Assembly (NCBI GenBank): GCA_964519365.1
Contig: CAZFHP010000020.1
Span: 1 to 25,038, forward strand
DNA length: 25,038 nucleotides
DNA from: CAZFHP01 sp964519365
GTDB taxonomy: Bacteria > Babelota > Babeliae > Babelales > RVW-14
Direction: 5' to 3'
In this document: positions 1-7,492 of the stretch, piece by piece
Layout of the letters: every line of letters begins with the position of its first letter
Numbering within the stretch: the first letter of the stretch is position 1
Notes under the pieces: generated by a model
What the model was told of the DNA's origin: nothing
Database searches by the model: none
Seen by the model: only the letters and a program-made list of their open reading frames with translations
Position numbers and translations under genes: made by a program

Positions 1-78
1 AACCAACAACCCCAAAACCACAAATAAAAAAAAAAAATAAAACACAAAAACCTAACGCGCCCCCCCCCAACACGACTA

Positions 79-252
79 AAAAAGCGACGACGGGGTAAGC
101 GCAAAAGACAGCGAAAACGTTATAAGCGTTATCGCGGCAAAAGACGACGAAGAAAGAGACGAAAAAAGAAACGTAAGAAAAAGAAGAAAAGAAAAAAGAA
201 AAAGCGTAAAAAAAAGAGACGCAAAAAAAAGAGACGCAAAAAGAAGAAGCGC
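79..252 (+). other. Basic coding-like extension upstream of the first ATG, no start codon
   Basis: This stretch is in frame with the gene at 253 and encodes about 58 residues that are nearly all Lys and Arg, with a few Tyr, Gly and Gln. Arg codons vary (cga, cgt, cgc, aga), which argues against simple poly-A noise. The only upstream in-frame stop is TAA at 25-27, inside a long A-rich run. Between the two lie A-runs and a run of nine C (60-68). The gene may begin upstream, with a frameshift or sequence error in one of these homopolymers, or the edge may be a poor assembly end. Confidence 0.45.
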
Positions 253-942
253 ATGAAGAAACGCGTAAAGAAGAAAAAGAAGAAACGCAAAAAAAAGAAA
301 AGAAAAAAGAAAAAGCGCAAAAAGAAGAAAGCAAAAGAAAAGATTGTCGAAAAAATAGAACATGTGTTTCCTGAAGATCATGAAGGGTTTTGGGAAGCAG
401 TTGACCCAGGAGTAGAACACAAAGATTTTGTTGCGCATGAAATTTCTGTTGGAAATCAGCACAATGTTTGGGCTATAAACAGAGCAACAAAAGATATTTT
501 TCAGTTGCAACCGCTTGGTTGGAAGCGTCAAGCAAAGGGACAGGCGTCGCATGTTTCAGCTGCAGGAGATAACACGGTTCTGGTTTTAAGCCCTGCACGG
601 GAAGCGTTTATGTTAAAAAATGGCTCGTGGGAGCAATTTTCTGGCAAGCGTTTATTTTCACGTATTGCATGTATTGACAAAAATAATGCATGGGGGACAT
701 ATCGCAAAGATGACGTGACATATGAGATTTGGAATTATAGTGATGGAATGTGGTCGCGAGCCAAAAGTGAGACAGATGACGATGCGCTTGGTTTTTATAA
801 AGTTTTGGCAAATGCGCAGGGTGATGTGTTGGCTCTTGACGCACAAGATAATGTGTATAGCAAACGGGTACAAGAGAAAAAAATAGAAGAAAAAGAAGAG
901 CCCGAAGAAGAAAGTGAAGAAAAAGAAGAACAAGAAGTATAA
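253..942 (+). CDS. Lys/Arg-rich tectonin-like beta-propeller protein with acidic tail
   Basis: The product is 229 aa from the first ATG. Residues 1-33 are almost pure Lys/Arg. Residues 62-205 hold about four degenerate repeats of tectonin type, each with a pattern like isVG..., VWAIN, then a W-containing loop (ISVGNQHNVWAINR, then GW at 89-90; NGSWEQFSG at 123-131; IDKNNAWGTY at 141-150; VLANAQGDVLALD at 185-196). The last ~24 residues are Glu/Lys-rich and strongly acidic, so the two ends carry opposite charge. The reading frame stays open upstream from 28, and from about 79 it codes for another ~58 mostly basic residues with mixed Arg/Lys codons but no ATG, GTG or TTG. The true start is therefore uncertain; 253 is simply the first legal start. 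Tectonin propellers bind glycans or other ligands in known families; the basic tail could bind nucleic acid. No function is assigned with confidence. Confidence 0.7.
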   Translation: MKKRVKKKKKKRKKKKRKKKKRKKKKAKEKIVEKIEHVFPEDHEGFWEAVDPGVEHKDFVAHEISVGNQHNVWAINRATKDIFQLQPLGWKRQAKGQASHVSAAGDNTVLVLSPAREAFMLKNGSWEQFSGKRLFSRIACIDKNNAWGTYRKDDVTYEIWNYSDGMWSRAKSETDDDALGFYKVLANAQGDVLALDAQDNVYSKRVQEKKIEEKEEPEEESEEKEEQEV

Positions 943-971
943 TATGTGACATATGTGTTGGTAGATTTGTG

Positions 972-1015
972 AAAAAGGCAAAAATCTCTTTTTTGAAAGG
1001 GGTTTTTGTCTTTTT
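972..1015 (+). terminator. Intrinsic terminator after the tectonin-like gene
   Basis: Positions 972-988 can pair with 999-1015 to give a stem of about 17 bp including G-U pairs (AAAGGCAAAAATCTC against GGGGTTTTTGTCTTT), with a 10-nt loop (989-998). A T-rich tract follows to 1020. It lies 30 nt after the stop of the tectonin-like gene and before the next start, as expected for transcription termination. The A/T pairs in the stem flanks make it less GC-rich than a textbook terminator. Confidence 0.7.
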
Positions 1016-1079
1016 CTGTTCATGTGCTAAGGTGCTTTAGATTTTGTAAAAGTTTATTTCGTTTACTCAGGGAGTAATC

Positions 1080-1835
1080 ATGTATAGCACAAGAACCAAA
1101 TGTTGCTTTTTTGTTGGAGCGTTTCTTTTTGCTTTTGTTACGTATACATGTGCACAAGGTGATGTGCTTAAAGATAGTGTTGTTGGTTGTGATATAAGTA
1201 GTCCTGACGTAAATGCGGGTGAGGCGCGGGCGAAAAAAGCGACGACAGCTAAGACAGAAGCTATTGAAAAAGTAACGAAGAAAACAACCAAAAAGAAAAA
1301 CGTTAAAATTGACTTTTGGGAAGAGCGAGAGAAATGGAATTATTTGCGCGAAAAGTTTGGTATATCTCTCAAAGACTATACGACGTTTTCAAGTAAAATT
1401 GGATCGTTTATGAACAATCATGCGTTTTTGTTATCGTTGCCCATGGGAGGGATAGGATTAGGCTTGGGGCTTGCAGGGGGCATTGGTTTTGAGTGTGTTG
1501 TCAGCGATGATAACAATTTTTCTTTTGTGCGTGGTGCGGGAATAATGGTAGGGGCGGCAAGTATTTCGCTTCTTCTTTCTTATGCGTTTTATAAGATAAC
1601 CGGTTCATGGCTAGAGGCGAAGCCTAAGCGTGCGCTGGCTATTTTGACGTCATATTTTAGCCAATGGTCGATTAATAAATCACGGACCCCGTTGTTATTA
1701 CAAGATGTTTTTGAAGAGCTTTATCTGGACTTTAAAACACACAATGGTTCGTTTACAAAAACCGATGGCAATCAGGCGTGTTTGATTGTCGAAAACGTTT
1801 TAGCGACATCTCTTATTGCAGGGATTCTTGAGTAA
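1080..1835 (+). CDS. Exported or membrane protein with two hydrophobic segments, unknown function
   Basis: The product is 251 aa. A signal peptide is visible at residues 1-25 (hydrophobic CCFFVGAFLFAFV, then TYTCAQ). A Lys/Thr/Ala-rich linker of about 50 residues follows, then a stretch of mixed polar sequence with FWEEREKWNYLREKFG. Two membrane-type segments follow: a Gly-rich one (SLPMGGIGLGLGLAGGIGF) and a second (GAGIMVGAASISLLLSYAF). The C-terminal ~70 residues look soluble. A Shine-Dalgarno-like AGGGAG lies just before the ATG. I do not recognise a family. It precedes another exported protein by 38 nt, so the two may be co-transcribed. The Gly-rich helix pair recalls membrane-inserting hairpins, but that is only a resemblance. 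Confidence 0.75.
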   Translation: MYSTRTKCCFFVGAFLFAFVTYTCAQGDVLKDSVVGCDISSPDVNAGEARAKKATTAKTEAIEKVTKKTTKKKNVKIDFWEEREKWNYLREKFGISLKDYTTFSSKIGSFMNNHAFLLSLPMGGIGLGLGLAGGIGFECVVSDDNNFSFVRGAGIMVGAASISLLLSYAFYKITGSWLEAKPKRALAILTSYFSQWSINKSRTPLLLQDVFEELYLDFKTHNGSFTKTDGNQACLIVENVLATSLIAGILE

Positions 1836-1873
1836 TTTTTTGACACGTTGTTTTTGCAGGAGTTTTTTTGAAT

Positions 1874-2482
1874 ATGATACAGCATGTTCGTTTTTTTATT
1901 TTTTTATTTTTGATTTCGCCATCAATATTGCATGGGCAAATTTCTGTTGGTCAGGAACTTGCTTGGCCTGCTGTTTGGAGCCAAACAACTTTTTTGAATG
2001 ACAGACGTTTTCTTACGGATGGAGCGTTGTGTGTTGTTTCTATTGATGATTTACCGAAGTATCAATTGGGCCGTAAATTACGGTTGATATGTGGCAAGCC
2101 CTATATTTGTTTGAGAAAAATTGGTGGGACAGCTAGAAACTATATTTTTACCGATGATCCTAAGTTTGCTTGTGATAGAAAACGTTTTTTTGACGCAAGA
2201 AAAGACCCAGTTTTATGGATGCCAAAAAAATTAGTGCATGATCGTGCTTTTGTAGTGTGTGATAGTTGTGAGGAAGAAGTTAGTGCTCATGCAAAAACCC
2301 CGACGAGTAGTTCGTTTCCCCCTTTGCCGAGTTGCATTGAACGCCCTAAAACATGTGAGCCAAATATAGAGGAAAGGCGTGTTGAGCAAGAGCGGGCTCA
2401 GATAGAAACGATTACTAAAAGATTGAAAGAGCTAGGGTTTGATAGACGGTTGTTTACGTTAGTTCACAATCAAAACGAATAA
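1874..2482 (+). CDS. Secreted protein of unknown function
   Basis: The product is about 202 aa from the ATG at 1874. A TTG at 1868 is also in frame and sits 5 nt after a CAGGAG box, so it remains possible; the ATG sits 11 nt after that box. Residues 1-21 form a signal peptide (RFFIFLFLISPSILHG). The mature part has a core of about 115 residues with Trp, Cys and Arg-rich patches (LRLICGKPYICLRKI; FVVCDSCEEE), a Pro/Ser-rich linker with two further Cys, and a charged, probably helical C-terminus (ERRVEQERAQIETITKRL). The six Cys after the signal peptide suggest disulfides in an extracytoplasmic protein. No family was recognised. Confidence 0.75.
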   Translation: MIQHVRFFIFLFLISPSILHGQISVGQELAWPAVWSQTTFLNDRRFLTDGALCVVSIDDLPKYQLGRKLRLICGKPYICLRKIGGTARNYIFTDDPKFACDRKRFFDARKDPVLWMPKKLVHDRAFVVCDSCEEEVSAHAKTPTSSSFPPLPSCIERPKTCEPNIEERRVEQERAQIETITKRLKELGFDRRLFTLVHNQNE

Positions 2483-2520
2483 TTCTTTCAAAGTTTTGCG
2501 AATTTTACGATGATATCTTT

Positions 2521-2548
2521 TTGAGAAAAAAAATAACCGTAGTATACT
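2521..2548 (+). promoter_or_regulatory. Sigma70-type promoter for yebC-yicC-GT9
   Basis: TTGAGA at 2521-2526 and TATACT at 2543-2548 are separated by 16 bp, close to the sigma70 consensus. The predicted transcript starts near 2555 and leaves a leader of about 65 nt before yebC. That leader opens with a 10-bp tandem repeat (2556-2565 and 2566-2575, one mismatch) containing two GGAGG cores. Confidence 0.6.
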
Positions 2549-2622
2549 GATGTCCTGGAGGCTTGTGGAGGCTCGTGGAAAAAATATTTTAAGGGTCGTT
2601 TTTATAGCCATAAGGAACGAGT

Positions 2623-3339
2623 ATGTCAGGACATTCAAAATGGTCAACGATTAAGCATAAAAAAGCCAAAGAAGATGCAAAGCGGGGGAAAGTTTTTACG
2701 AAGCTGATCAAAGAAATTATGGTGGCGGCTCGTGAGGGTGGGGGTGACCCTGAAGGTAATGCGAAGTTGCGTATGCTTATTGATAAGGCAAAATCAGCCA
2801 ATATGCCGCAAGAAAATATTACGCGTGCCATAAAAAAAGCAACAGGAGAATTAGGTGGTGTGTCGTATGAAACAATAACGTATGAAGGGTATGGGCCGTT
2901 TGGCACGGCTGTTATTATCGAGACACTAACAGACAATAAAAAGAGAACAGTCGCTGATATTCGACATGCGTTTACCAAACATGGTGGTAATTTGGCTGAA
3001 AGTGGTTCGGTTGCCTGGATGTTTGAGCATAAGGGAGTTGTTCATACGTCTGGAAATTTAAGTGAAGATGAACTATTTGAAAAGCTTATTGAGCATGATG
3101 TTCATGATATCTCTTATCATGATGGTGTTTTTACAGTAACGTGTTCGATTAAAGATTTAGAGTTTGTTAAGCAAGCGCTTATTGCTGCTGATATGAAAGT
3201 AGAAGATGCGAAAATTGAATGGGTGGCAAAAGATACGGTAGCGCTTTCTCAAGAGGGACAAGACGAAAAAATTATTAAATTTTTGGAAATGGTTCAAGAT
3301 CTTGATGATGTTCGTGATGTCTATACGAATTTGTCATAA
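2623..3339 (+). CDS. yebC: YebC/PmpR family protein
   Basis: The product is 238 aa, a normal length for YebC. It starts with the family hallmark SGHSKWSTIKHKKAKEDAKR and continues through FTKLIKEI, GGGDPEGNAKLR, NMPQENITRAIKKATGE, YEGYGPFGTAVIIE and the domain-II motif FTKHGGNLAESGSVAWMF. The family has been described both as a DNA-binding transcriptional regulator and as a ribosome-associated factor relieving stalling (TACO1 is the mitochondrial relative). It acts in the cytosol. The ATG is preceded by AAGGAAC at a suitable distance. It is followed by yicC after 50 nt and is probably first in the operon. Confidence 0.97.
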   Translation: MSGHSKWSTIKHKKAKEDAKRGKVFTKLIKEIMVAAREGGGDPEGNAKLRMLIDKAKSANMPQENITRAIKKATGELGGVSYETITYEGYGPFGTAVIIETLTDNKKRTVADIRHAFTKHGGNLAESGSVAWMFEHKGVVHTSGNLSEDELFEKLIEHDVHDISYHDGVFTVTCSIKDLEFVKQALIAADMKVEDAKIEWVAKDTVALSQEGQDEKIIKFLEMVQDLDDVRDVYTNLS

Positions 3340-3389
3340 CGAAATATAACGGAATTGTTTGTACGGGATTATACTTGAAGGGATATAGT

Positions 3390-4280
3390 ATGCTCGCGAG
3401 CATGACAGGATTTAGTAGTAAGTTAGTATCGCTTGATTTGCCAAAGCTTGGCAAAATTTCTTTTTCGGTTGAAATTAAATCGGTAAACACGCGTTTTTTT
3501 GAAGCGCTTTGTAAAATGCCAAGTTCGTTAAGTTGTCTCGAAATAAAGATTATTAATCTTTTGCAGAAAAAATTATCGCGTGGGCGGGTATATGTAACGA
3601 TTCGTTTTGTCGACACGCATGGGGCTCTTGAATGTATTACGCATTCGTTGTCGAATGTTAAGGGCTATGTAGAGTCAGCTAAGGCTATTCAAAAAGAGCT
3701 TAATATTTCAGGGACCCTTGAAATTTCAGATGTATTACAGTTGTCTGATGTCTTTGTTACGACAAGTAGTGAATTGAGTGAACAAGACGAAAAATTTATA
3801 CTTGATGCAATCGGTGGTGTCGCTGATCAGTTGATGTCTGTTCGATTAGAAGAGGGTAAACAGTTAAAGCTAGATTTAGAAAAGCGTTTTGCGTTATGCA
3901 AAGAAAAAATATTGTACGTAGAAAAGCTTTCAAAAGAGTTAATGGATTCTATAAAAAAAGATATCGGGCAAAAACTGGTACTTGTTGAAAAAGGGGACGA
4001 AGTTGCAAAACTTCAACTTGACGATCTTTATATGACGTTAAACAAAGTTGATGTGCATGAAGAGATTACGCGTTTTAAGGGGCATTTGCAAAGTGTTGAG
4101 AATTTATTTACTCAAGACAAAATAGAAAAAGGCAAACGTCTTGATTTTATTTTGCAAGAGCTTTTGCGTGAAGTAAATACGACGATGGCAAAGTGTTCCC
4201 ATCTTGATATTAGTACAGAGTGTGTTGATATTAAAGTAGAGCTGGAAAAAGCCCGTGAACAAACGCAAAATATTGTGTAA
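3390..4280 (+). CDS. yicC: YicC/YloC family endoribonuclease
   Basis: The product is 296 aa from the ATG at 3390. The N-terminus MLASMTGFSS matches the family's xxSMTGF/Y opening, followed by EIKSVNTRFFE (family: E.kSvNhRflD). The C-terminal domain shows KGKRLDFILQELLREVNT and the terminal VELEKAREQTQNIV, both typical of the YicC C-terminal region. Family members are endoribonucleases (E. coli YicC, B. subtilis YloC). An in-frame TTG at 3375 gives five more residues, but the AAGGGA box at 3378-3383 and the family alignment favour 3390. The GT9 gene follows after 18 nt. Confidence 0.95.
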   Translation: MLASMTGFSSKLVSLDLPKLGKISFSVEIKSVNTRFFEALCKMPSSLSCLEIKIINLLQKKLSRGRVYVTIRFVDTHGALECITHSLSNVKGYVESAKAIQKELNISGTLEISDVLQLSDVFVTTSSELSEQDEKFILDAIGGVADQLMSVRLEEGKQLKLDLEKRFALCKEKILYVEKLSKELMDSIKKDIGQKLVLVEKGDEVAKLQLDDLYMTLNKVDVHEEITRFKGHLQSVENLFTQDKIEKGKRLDFILQELLREVNTTMAKCSHLDISTECVDIKVELEKAREQTQNIV

Positions 4281-4298
4281 CGCGTGTAGTTCATTTCT

Positions 4299-5300
4299 AT
4301 GAAAAAGCAGCTTGTTACAGAAGAGTTACTTCAAAAATCTAAAAAAATTCTTTTTGTTACTAACTTCGCATTGGGTGATTATACGTATGCGCAAACGTAT
4401 TTTAAGCGATTTGCCCAAAAATATGCGCATGCAAAGATAGACCTATGGATTGATGAGGCTCGACGTACCCGATGCTTTTGGCGTTGGCATAACTTAAAAC
4501 GATACGCTCTTTATGATTGGGTTAGAGCAAGTGAAATTTTTAATACGGTCTATGATCGAACGTATTGTCCCCAAGGGCTTAAAGATTCTGTTTGCCAGGC
4601 ACAACAGGAAAACTATGATCTTGTTATTTCGTTGGCACAGTTTCGTGAGCATGCGTATGCTTCTTTTGCTCGCCTAATATCACCAAAAGCTTTTATTGCC
4701 GGAACAAGAAGACCAATAAAAAAATATAATTTTTCAAAAAAACGCAAATACGATCTTCTTGATGCATCTTTTGGAGGTGTTCTGTCGAGACAAGAGCCTA
4801 TTACTGATAGATATGCGCAATGGTTTGAAGATTTGTTTGGCGTATGTATTGAACCAGAAAAGCGAGGGCCGTTTATTGCGATTCCAAGAGAATGGATATC
4901 GTATGCAAAATTGCGTTTTTTTAAATACGGGATTATGGCTAAAGATAAGCGCTTAGATCCTGTTTTTTTCATTAACGTGTTTGCAGAAAACAAAAAGCAG
5001 TCTTGGCCGGTAAAATATGCATGTGAGCTTGTTGCTTTGATTAAAAAAGAAAAAAAGTGGGGCAATGCGAGTTTTTTTATAAATACCTCGCAAGATACGT
5101 ATTGTCGGGTAAAAACACTTGTTCAAAAGCGAAACCTAAAGAAAACACATGTTTTTACGGCACATACGAATTTTTTTCAGCTTCCTGCGATTATGTCCCT
5201 CTGTGATGTTGTTGTTTCTGTTGAATCGTCGACTATTCATATTGCCCATGCGCTTAATGTTCCAGTGATTACGCTGGGCGTTTTCTATTGGAAATGGTAG
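4299..5300 (+). CDS. GT9 (heptosyltransferase-like) glycosyltransferase, C-terminus short
   Basis: The product is 333 aa. The opening KKILFVTNFALGDYTYAQTY matches the GT9 N-terminal Rossmann strand and its xxGD motif. The second domain shows VFFINVFAENKKQSWP and the donor-site region QLPAIMSLCDVVVSVESSTIHIAHALNVPVITLG, equivalent to the family's ...D(S/T)G..H.AaAl..P.v.lfG. GT9 enzymes transfer heptose or related sugars to lipopolysaccharide at the cytoplasmic face. The protein stops only eight residues after TLG (VFYWKW), whereas relatives normally continue for 30 or more residues past this point. A frameshift or natural truncation is possible; both other frames stay open for 19-24 codons beyond the stop. 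No Shine-Dalgarno box is visible; it probably depends on readthrough from yicC. Confidence 0.85.
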   Translation: MKKQLVTEELLQKSKKILFVTNFALGDYTYAQTYFKRFAQKYAHAKIDLWIDEARRTRCFWRWHNLKRYALYDWVRASEIFNTVYDRTYCPQGLKDSVCQAQQENYDLVISLAQFREHAYASFARLISPKAFIAGTRRPIKKYNFSKKRKYDLLDASFGGVLSRQEPITDRYAQWFEDLFGVCIEPEKRGPFIAIPREWISYAKLRFFKYGIMAKDKRLDPVFFINVFAENKKQSWPVKYACELVALIKKEKKWGNASFFINTSQDTYCRVKTLVQKRNLKKTHVFTAHTNFFQLPAIMSLCDVVVSVESSTIHIAHALNVPVITLGVFYWKW

Positions 5301-5352
5301 GCGAGATTGTGACGAGGCTTATCGTGGGCATTCTTTTGAATTAAATTTAACC

Positions 5353-5382
5353 TTGTAATTAATCTTCTTTTCCCGCTATAAT
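5353..5382 (+). promoter_or_regulatory. Sigma70-type promoter for the ankyrin gene
   Basis: TTGTAA at 5353-5358 and a perfect TATAAT at 5377-5382 are separated by 18 bp. The ankyrin gene's ATG lies about 50 nt downstream of the -10 box. The 133-nt gap before that gene shows no terminator hairpin. Confidence 0.6.
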
Positions 5383-5433
5383 CAAAAAGAGATATGCTCG
5401 ATATTTTTTAAAACAATTATAGAGAGGGGCTCT

Positions 5434-6351
5434 ATGAAAAAAATTGTAGCTTGTATATTGTTGCTAGGCCTGCTTATAGGGGGGCGTTTTGTTAATGCGT
5501 GTTTGTTAAAAGCAGTATTTGGGTGTTGTTTATGTTGTAATCAAAGTCAAAGAAGAGCCAGGTATGGCATACAAACGATTAGAATTCATCCGAAACCAGC
5601 AGGGTTTAAACCAGTTGTCGTACATCAAAGATTGATTGATCAACCTGGAAATACGTATATGCATATGTGTGTTCTTGGCGGGAATATTCGGTTATTAAAA
5701 AGTATTGTTGTTGCTATTTTGAGAAATGATAAGCGGTATGTTGATACGGTGTCTAAAGCTCTTTTTGAGCATGATGAAGAATTTTTAAAGAAATTAGATT
5801 CAGAAATAGATGGTTCTACAGAAAGCACTATGGATAAAGAAATAGCTCAAGCGTGCAGGCAAGAATATGTTCGAGAATGGCTTTATCGGTTAATTAATAC
5901 GCCAAACGCCCTGGGCAATACACCGTTGCATTTTGCGGCTTTACAAAAGCTTCGCTTAGAGAAATTATTCGGGCATAAACTTGATACCGATAGCCCGTTA
6001 TTAGAAAATATTTTGTCAATGGTTGATTTTTTGCTTAAACATAGAGCTGAGCCGAATATTCAAAACAAGAAGGGGGAAACTCCGTTGCACTTAGCAGTTT
6101 CGTTTAGTTTTTTTGACCTAACGGTGAGACTTTTACACTATCATACGAATGTTAATTTTCAAGATTGTAATGGGAATACACCGATGCATATTGCTTGTTC
6201 TAAAATGCATTTAAAAACAATAGAAGGCATTGCTCAGAATGGTTATAATCGCAGGTTGAGGAATAAAGCGGGGTTTACTGCACGCCAAGTTGCTGATCAG
6301 TATGATGTAAAACGCAGGTTGCACCGTGCCCGGTCCTTTGATTGGTTGTAA
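5434..6351 (+). CDS. Exported ankyrin-repeat protein
   Basis: The product is 305 aa. Residues 1-22 form a signal peptide ending FVNA-C; this could also be a loose lipobox with Cys23 as the lipidated residue. A Cys cluster follows at 31-35 (CCLCC). Ankyrin repeats run from about residue 70: PGNTYMHMCVLGGNIRLLKS (~71), a long insertion rich in charged residues, LGNTPLHFAAL (~160) with a second insertion, KKGETPLHLAVS (~213), CNGNTPMHIACS (~245) and a capping KAGFTARQVADQ (~278). Ankyrin repeats bind proteins; exported ankyrin proteins are common host-interaction factors in intracellular bacteria. The start is supported by GAGAGGGG just upstream. The last 55 bp overlap the 3' end of the opposing glycosyltransferase gene. 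Confidence 0.9.
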   Translation: MKKIVACILLLGLLIGGRFVNACLLKAVFGCCLCCNQSQRRARYGIQTIRIHPKPAGFKPVVVHQRLIDQPGNTYMHMCVLGGNIRLLKSIVVAILRNDKRYVDTVSKALFEHDEEFLKKLDSEIDGSTESTMDKEIAQACRQEYVREWLYRLINTPNALGNTPLHFAALQKLRLEKLFGHKLDTDSPLLENILSMVDFLLKHRAEPNIQNKKGETPLHLAVSFSFFDLTVRLLHYHTNVNFQDCNGNTPMHIACSKMHLKTIEGIAQNGYNRRLRNKAGFTARQVADQYDVKRRLHRARSFDWL

Positions 6352-7484
6352 AACGCTATAAGTTTTTGTTTGTTTATTTTGTTTGAAAAGTTTGTTTGCA
6401 CATGCTGATATGCGTTATGACCAAGTTTTTTACAGAGCTCTGGATTATTCACAAGTAGCGCTATTTGTTTTGTTAAGTCTTGAGTGTTATCTGGCTCGAA
6501 TAATAATCCTGTTTGTTCATGAAGTATAAGCGTTCCCGCAGCGCCGGTTTTGTGTGCCATAATTGATGGCTTTTTCATGAGCGCTGCTTCTTGTGCTATT
6601 ATGCCAAACCCTTCTGTGCTGCTGCCATGAACCAGAAAGTCTGAGTGAAAAAGAATAGCTGGCGTTTGTGTTGTGTACCCAAGAAAGTGTACGTGCTCGT
6701 GAATGCCAAGAGATCGAACAAGTCGTTTGTAATAATTTTTTTTAGGCCCGTCTCCAGCAAGAACAATATGAATGTTTTTGTTGTGTTCTTTTATTAAGCT
6801 TTTACATGCTTGAAAGAGTATCGAAAAATTTTTACGTTTCATGTGCGAGCTAAACTTGCCGATTGCACAAATAACATGAGTATTGCTGGGAATTTGTACG
6901 TTAAATGTTTTACGAAAAAAGTTTTTACGTGATATGTTTTTTTCTGGTGTAAACGCAAGAAATTTTTTTTCGTTAAAAAATGGTGCAATCGTTGTGAATA
7001 AATTTTTGAAATTTTTGTATTGTTCTTGCGTTTCTTGTGCGACATACGTGTTTACACAAACGATCCCGTCTGTTTTTTCTATAAGCTCTGGTGAAACTGG
7101 CCTGGGCGCGTGATGTGTATGTATAATTGGGATGTTGGTTCCCAAATTTTTTACTGCTTGACGTACGTATCCAACTTCATGCTTGTTATTCGTATGAATA
7201 ATCGCAATCTTTTGTTGTGTACAAATATCTTGAATAGCTTTTTTTAGACCCAGTTCTATGCGAATTTTAAACGGCAATTTTATTTGGCGATAACAGAAGT
7301 AAGAAAGCGTTTGTTCTTTGCATGCTTTTTCAAGCCCAGAGTTTTTTGCGACAAGAAACACGGGGTTTATGTTTTGTTCTTTTAAAAGTTCTTTGTAAAG
7401 ATTAATGGCATATATTTCCCCGCCACCAAATCCAGGCATAGTGCTGATAAGAAGAACGTTTTGCTTGTTTGTATTTGTGATCAT
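6297..7484 (-). CDS. GT4-family glycosyltransferase (distal gene of the operon)
   Basis: The product is 395 aa with GT-B architecture. The N-terminus VLLISTMPGFGGGEIYAINLY is the GT4 glycine-rich acceptor-domain start. The C-terminal domain shows VVLAGDGPKK-type sequence (IHIVLAGDGPKKNYYKRLV) and the catalytic EX7E region SSTEGFGIIAQEAALMKKPS, then TGLLFEPDN. GT4 enzymes use nucleotide sugars with retention of configuration and build surface polysaccharides or lipopolysaccharide in the cytosol. It is closely similar in layout to the GT4 gene at 8464-9600, so the two are probably paralogues from a duplication. It starts 8 nt after the stop of the middle gene, and its 3' end runs 55 bp into the ankyrin gene. 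Confidence 0.93.
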   Translation of the reverse strand: MITNTNKQNVLLISTMPGFGGGEIYAINLYKELLKEQNINPVFLVAKNSGLEKACKEQTLSYFCYRQIKLPFKIRIELGLKKAIQDICTQQKIAIIHTNNKHEVGYVRQAVKNLGTNIPIIHTHHAPRPVSPELIEKTDGIVCVNTYVAQETQEQYKNFKNLFTTIAPFFNEKKFLAFTPEKNISRKNFFRKTFNVQIPSNTHVICAIGKFSSHMKRKNFSILFQACKSLIKEHNKNIHIVLAGDGPKKNYYKRLVRSLGIHEHVHFLGYTTQTPAILFHSDFLVHGSSTEGFGIIAQEAALMKKPSIMAHKTGAAGTLILHEQTGLLFEPDNTQDLTKQIALLVNNPELCKKLGHNAYQHVQTNFSNKINKQKLIAFYNQSKDRARCNLRFTSY

Positions 7485-7492
7485 AAGTGTTT

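Noticed and set aside
76..552. Long minus-strand open frames under the basic tract (Phe/Leu-rich)
   Set aside because: They are the mirror of Lys/Arg codons on the plus strand; the plus-strand reading has a recognisable domain, so these are shadows.
608..1023. Minus-strand open frames over the end of the first gene and the terminator
   Set aside because: No domain or ribosome-binding site; they run antisense through the tectonin-like gene and the terminator hairpin.
1816..2001. Small plus-strand open frame overlapping two genes
   Set aside because: Out of frame with the signal-peptide gene at 1874 and Phe-rich only because it reads across that gene's hydrophobic leader.
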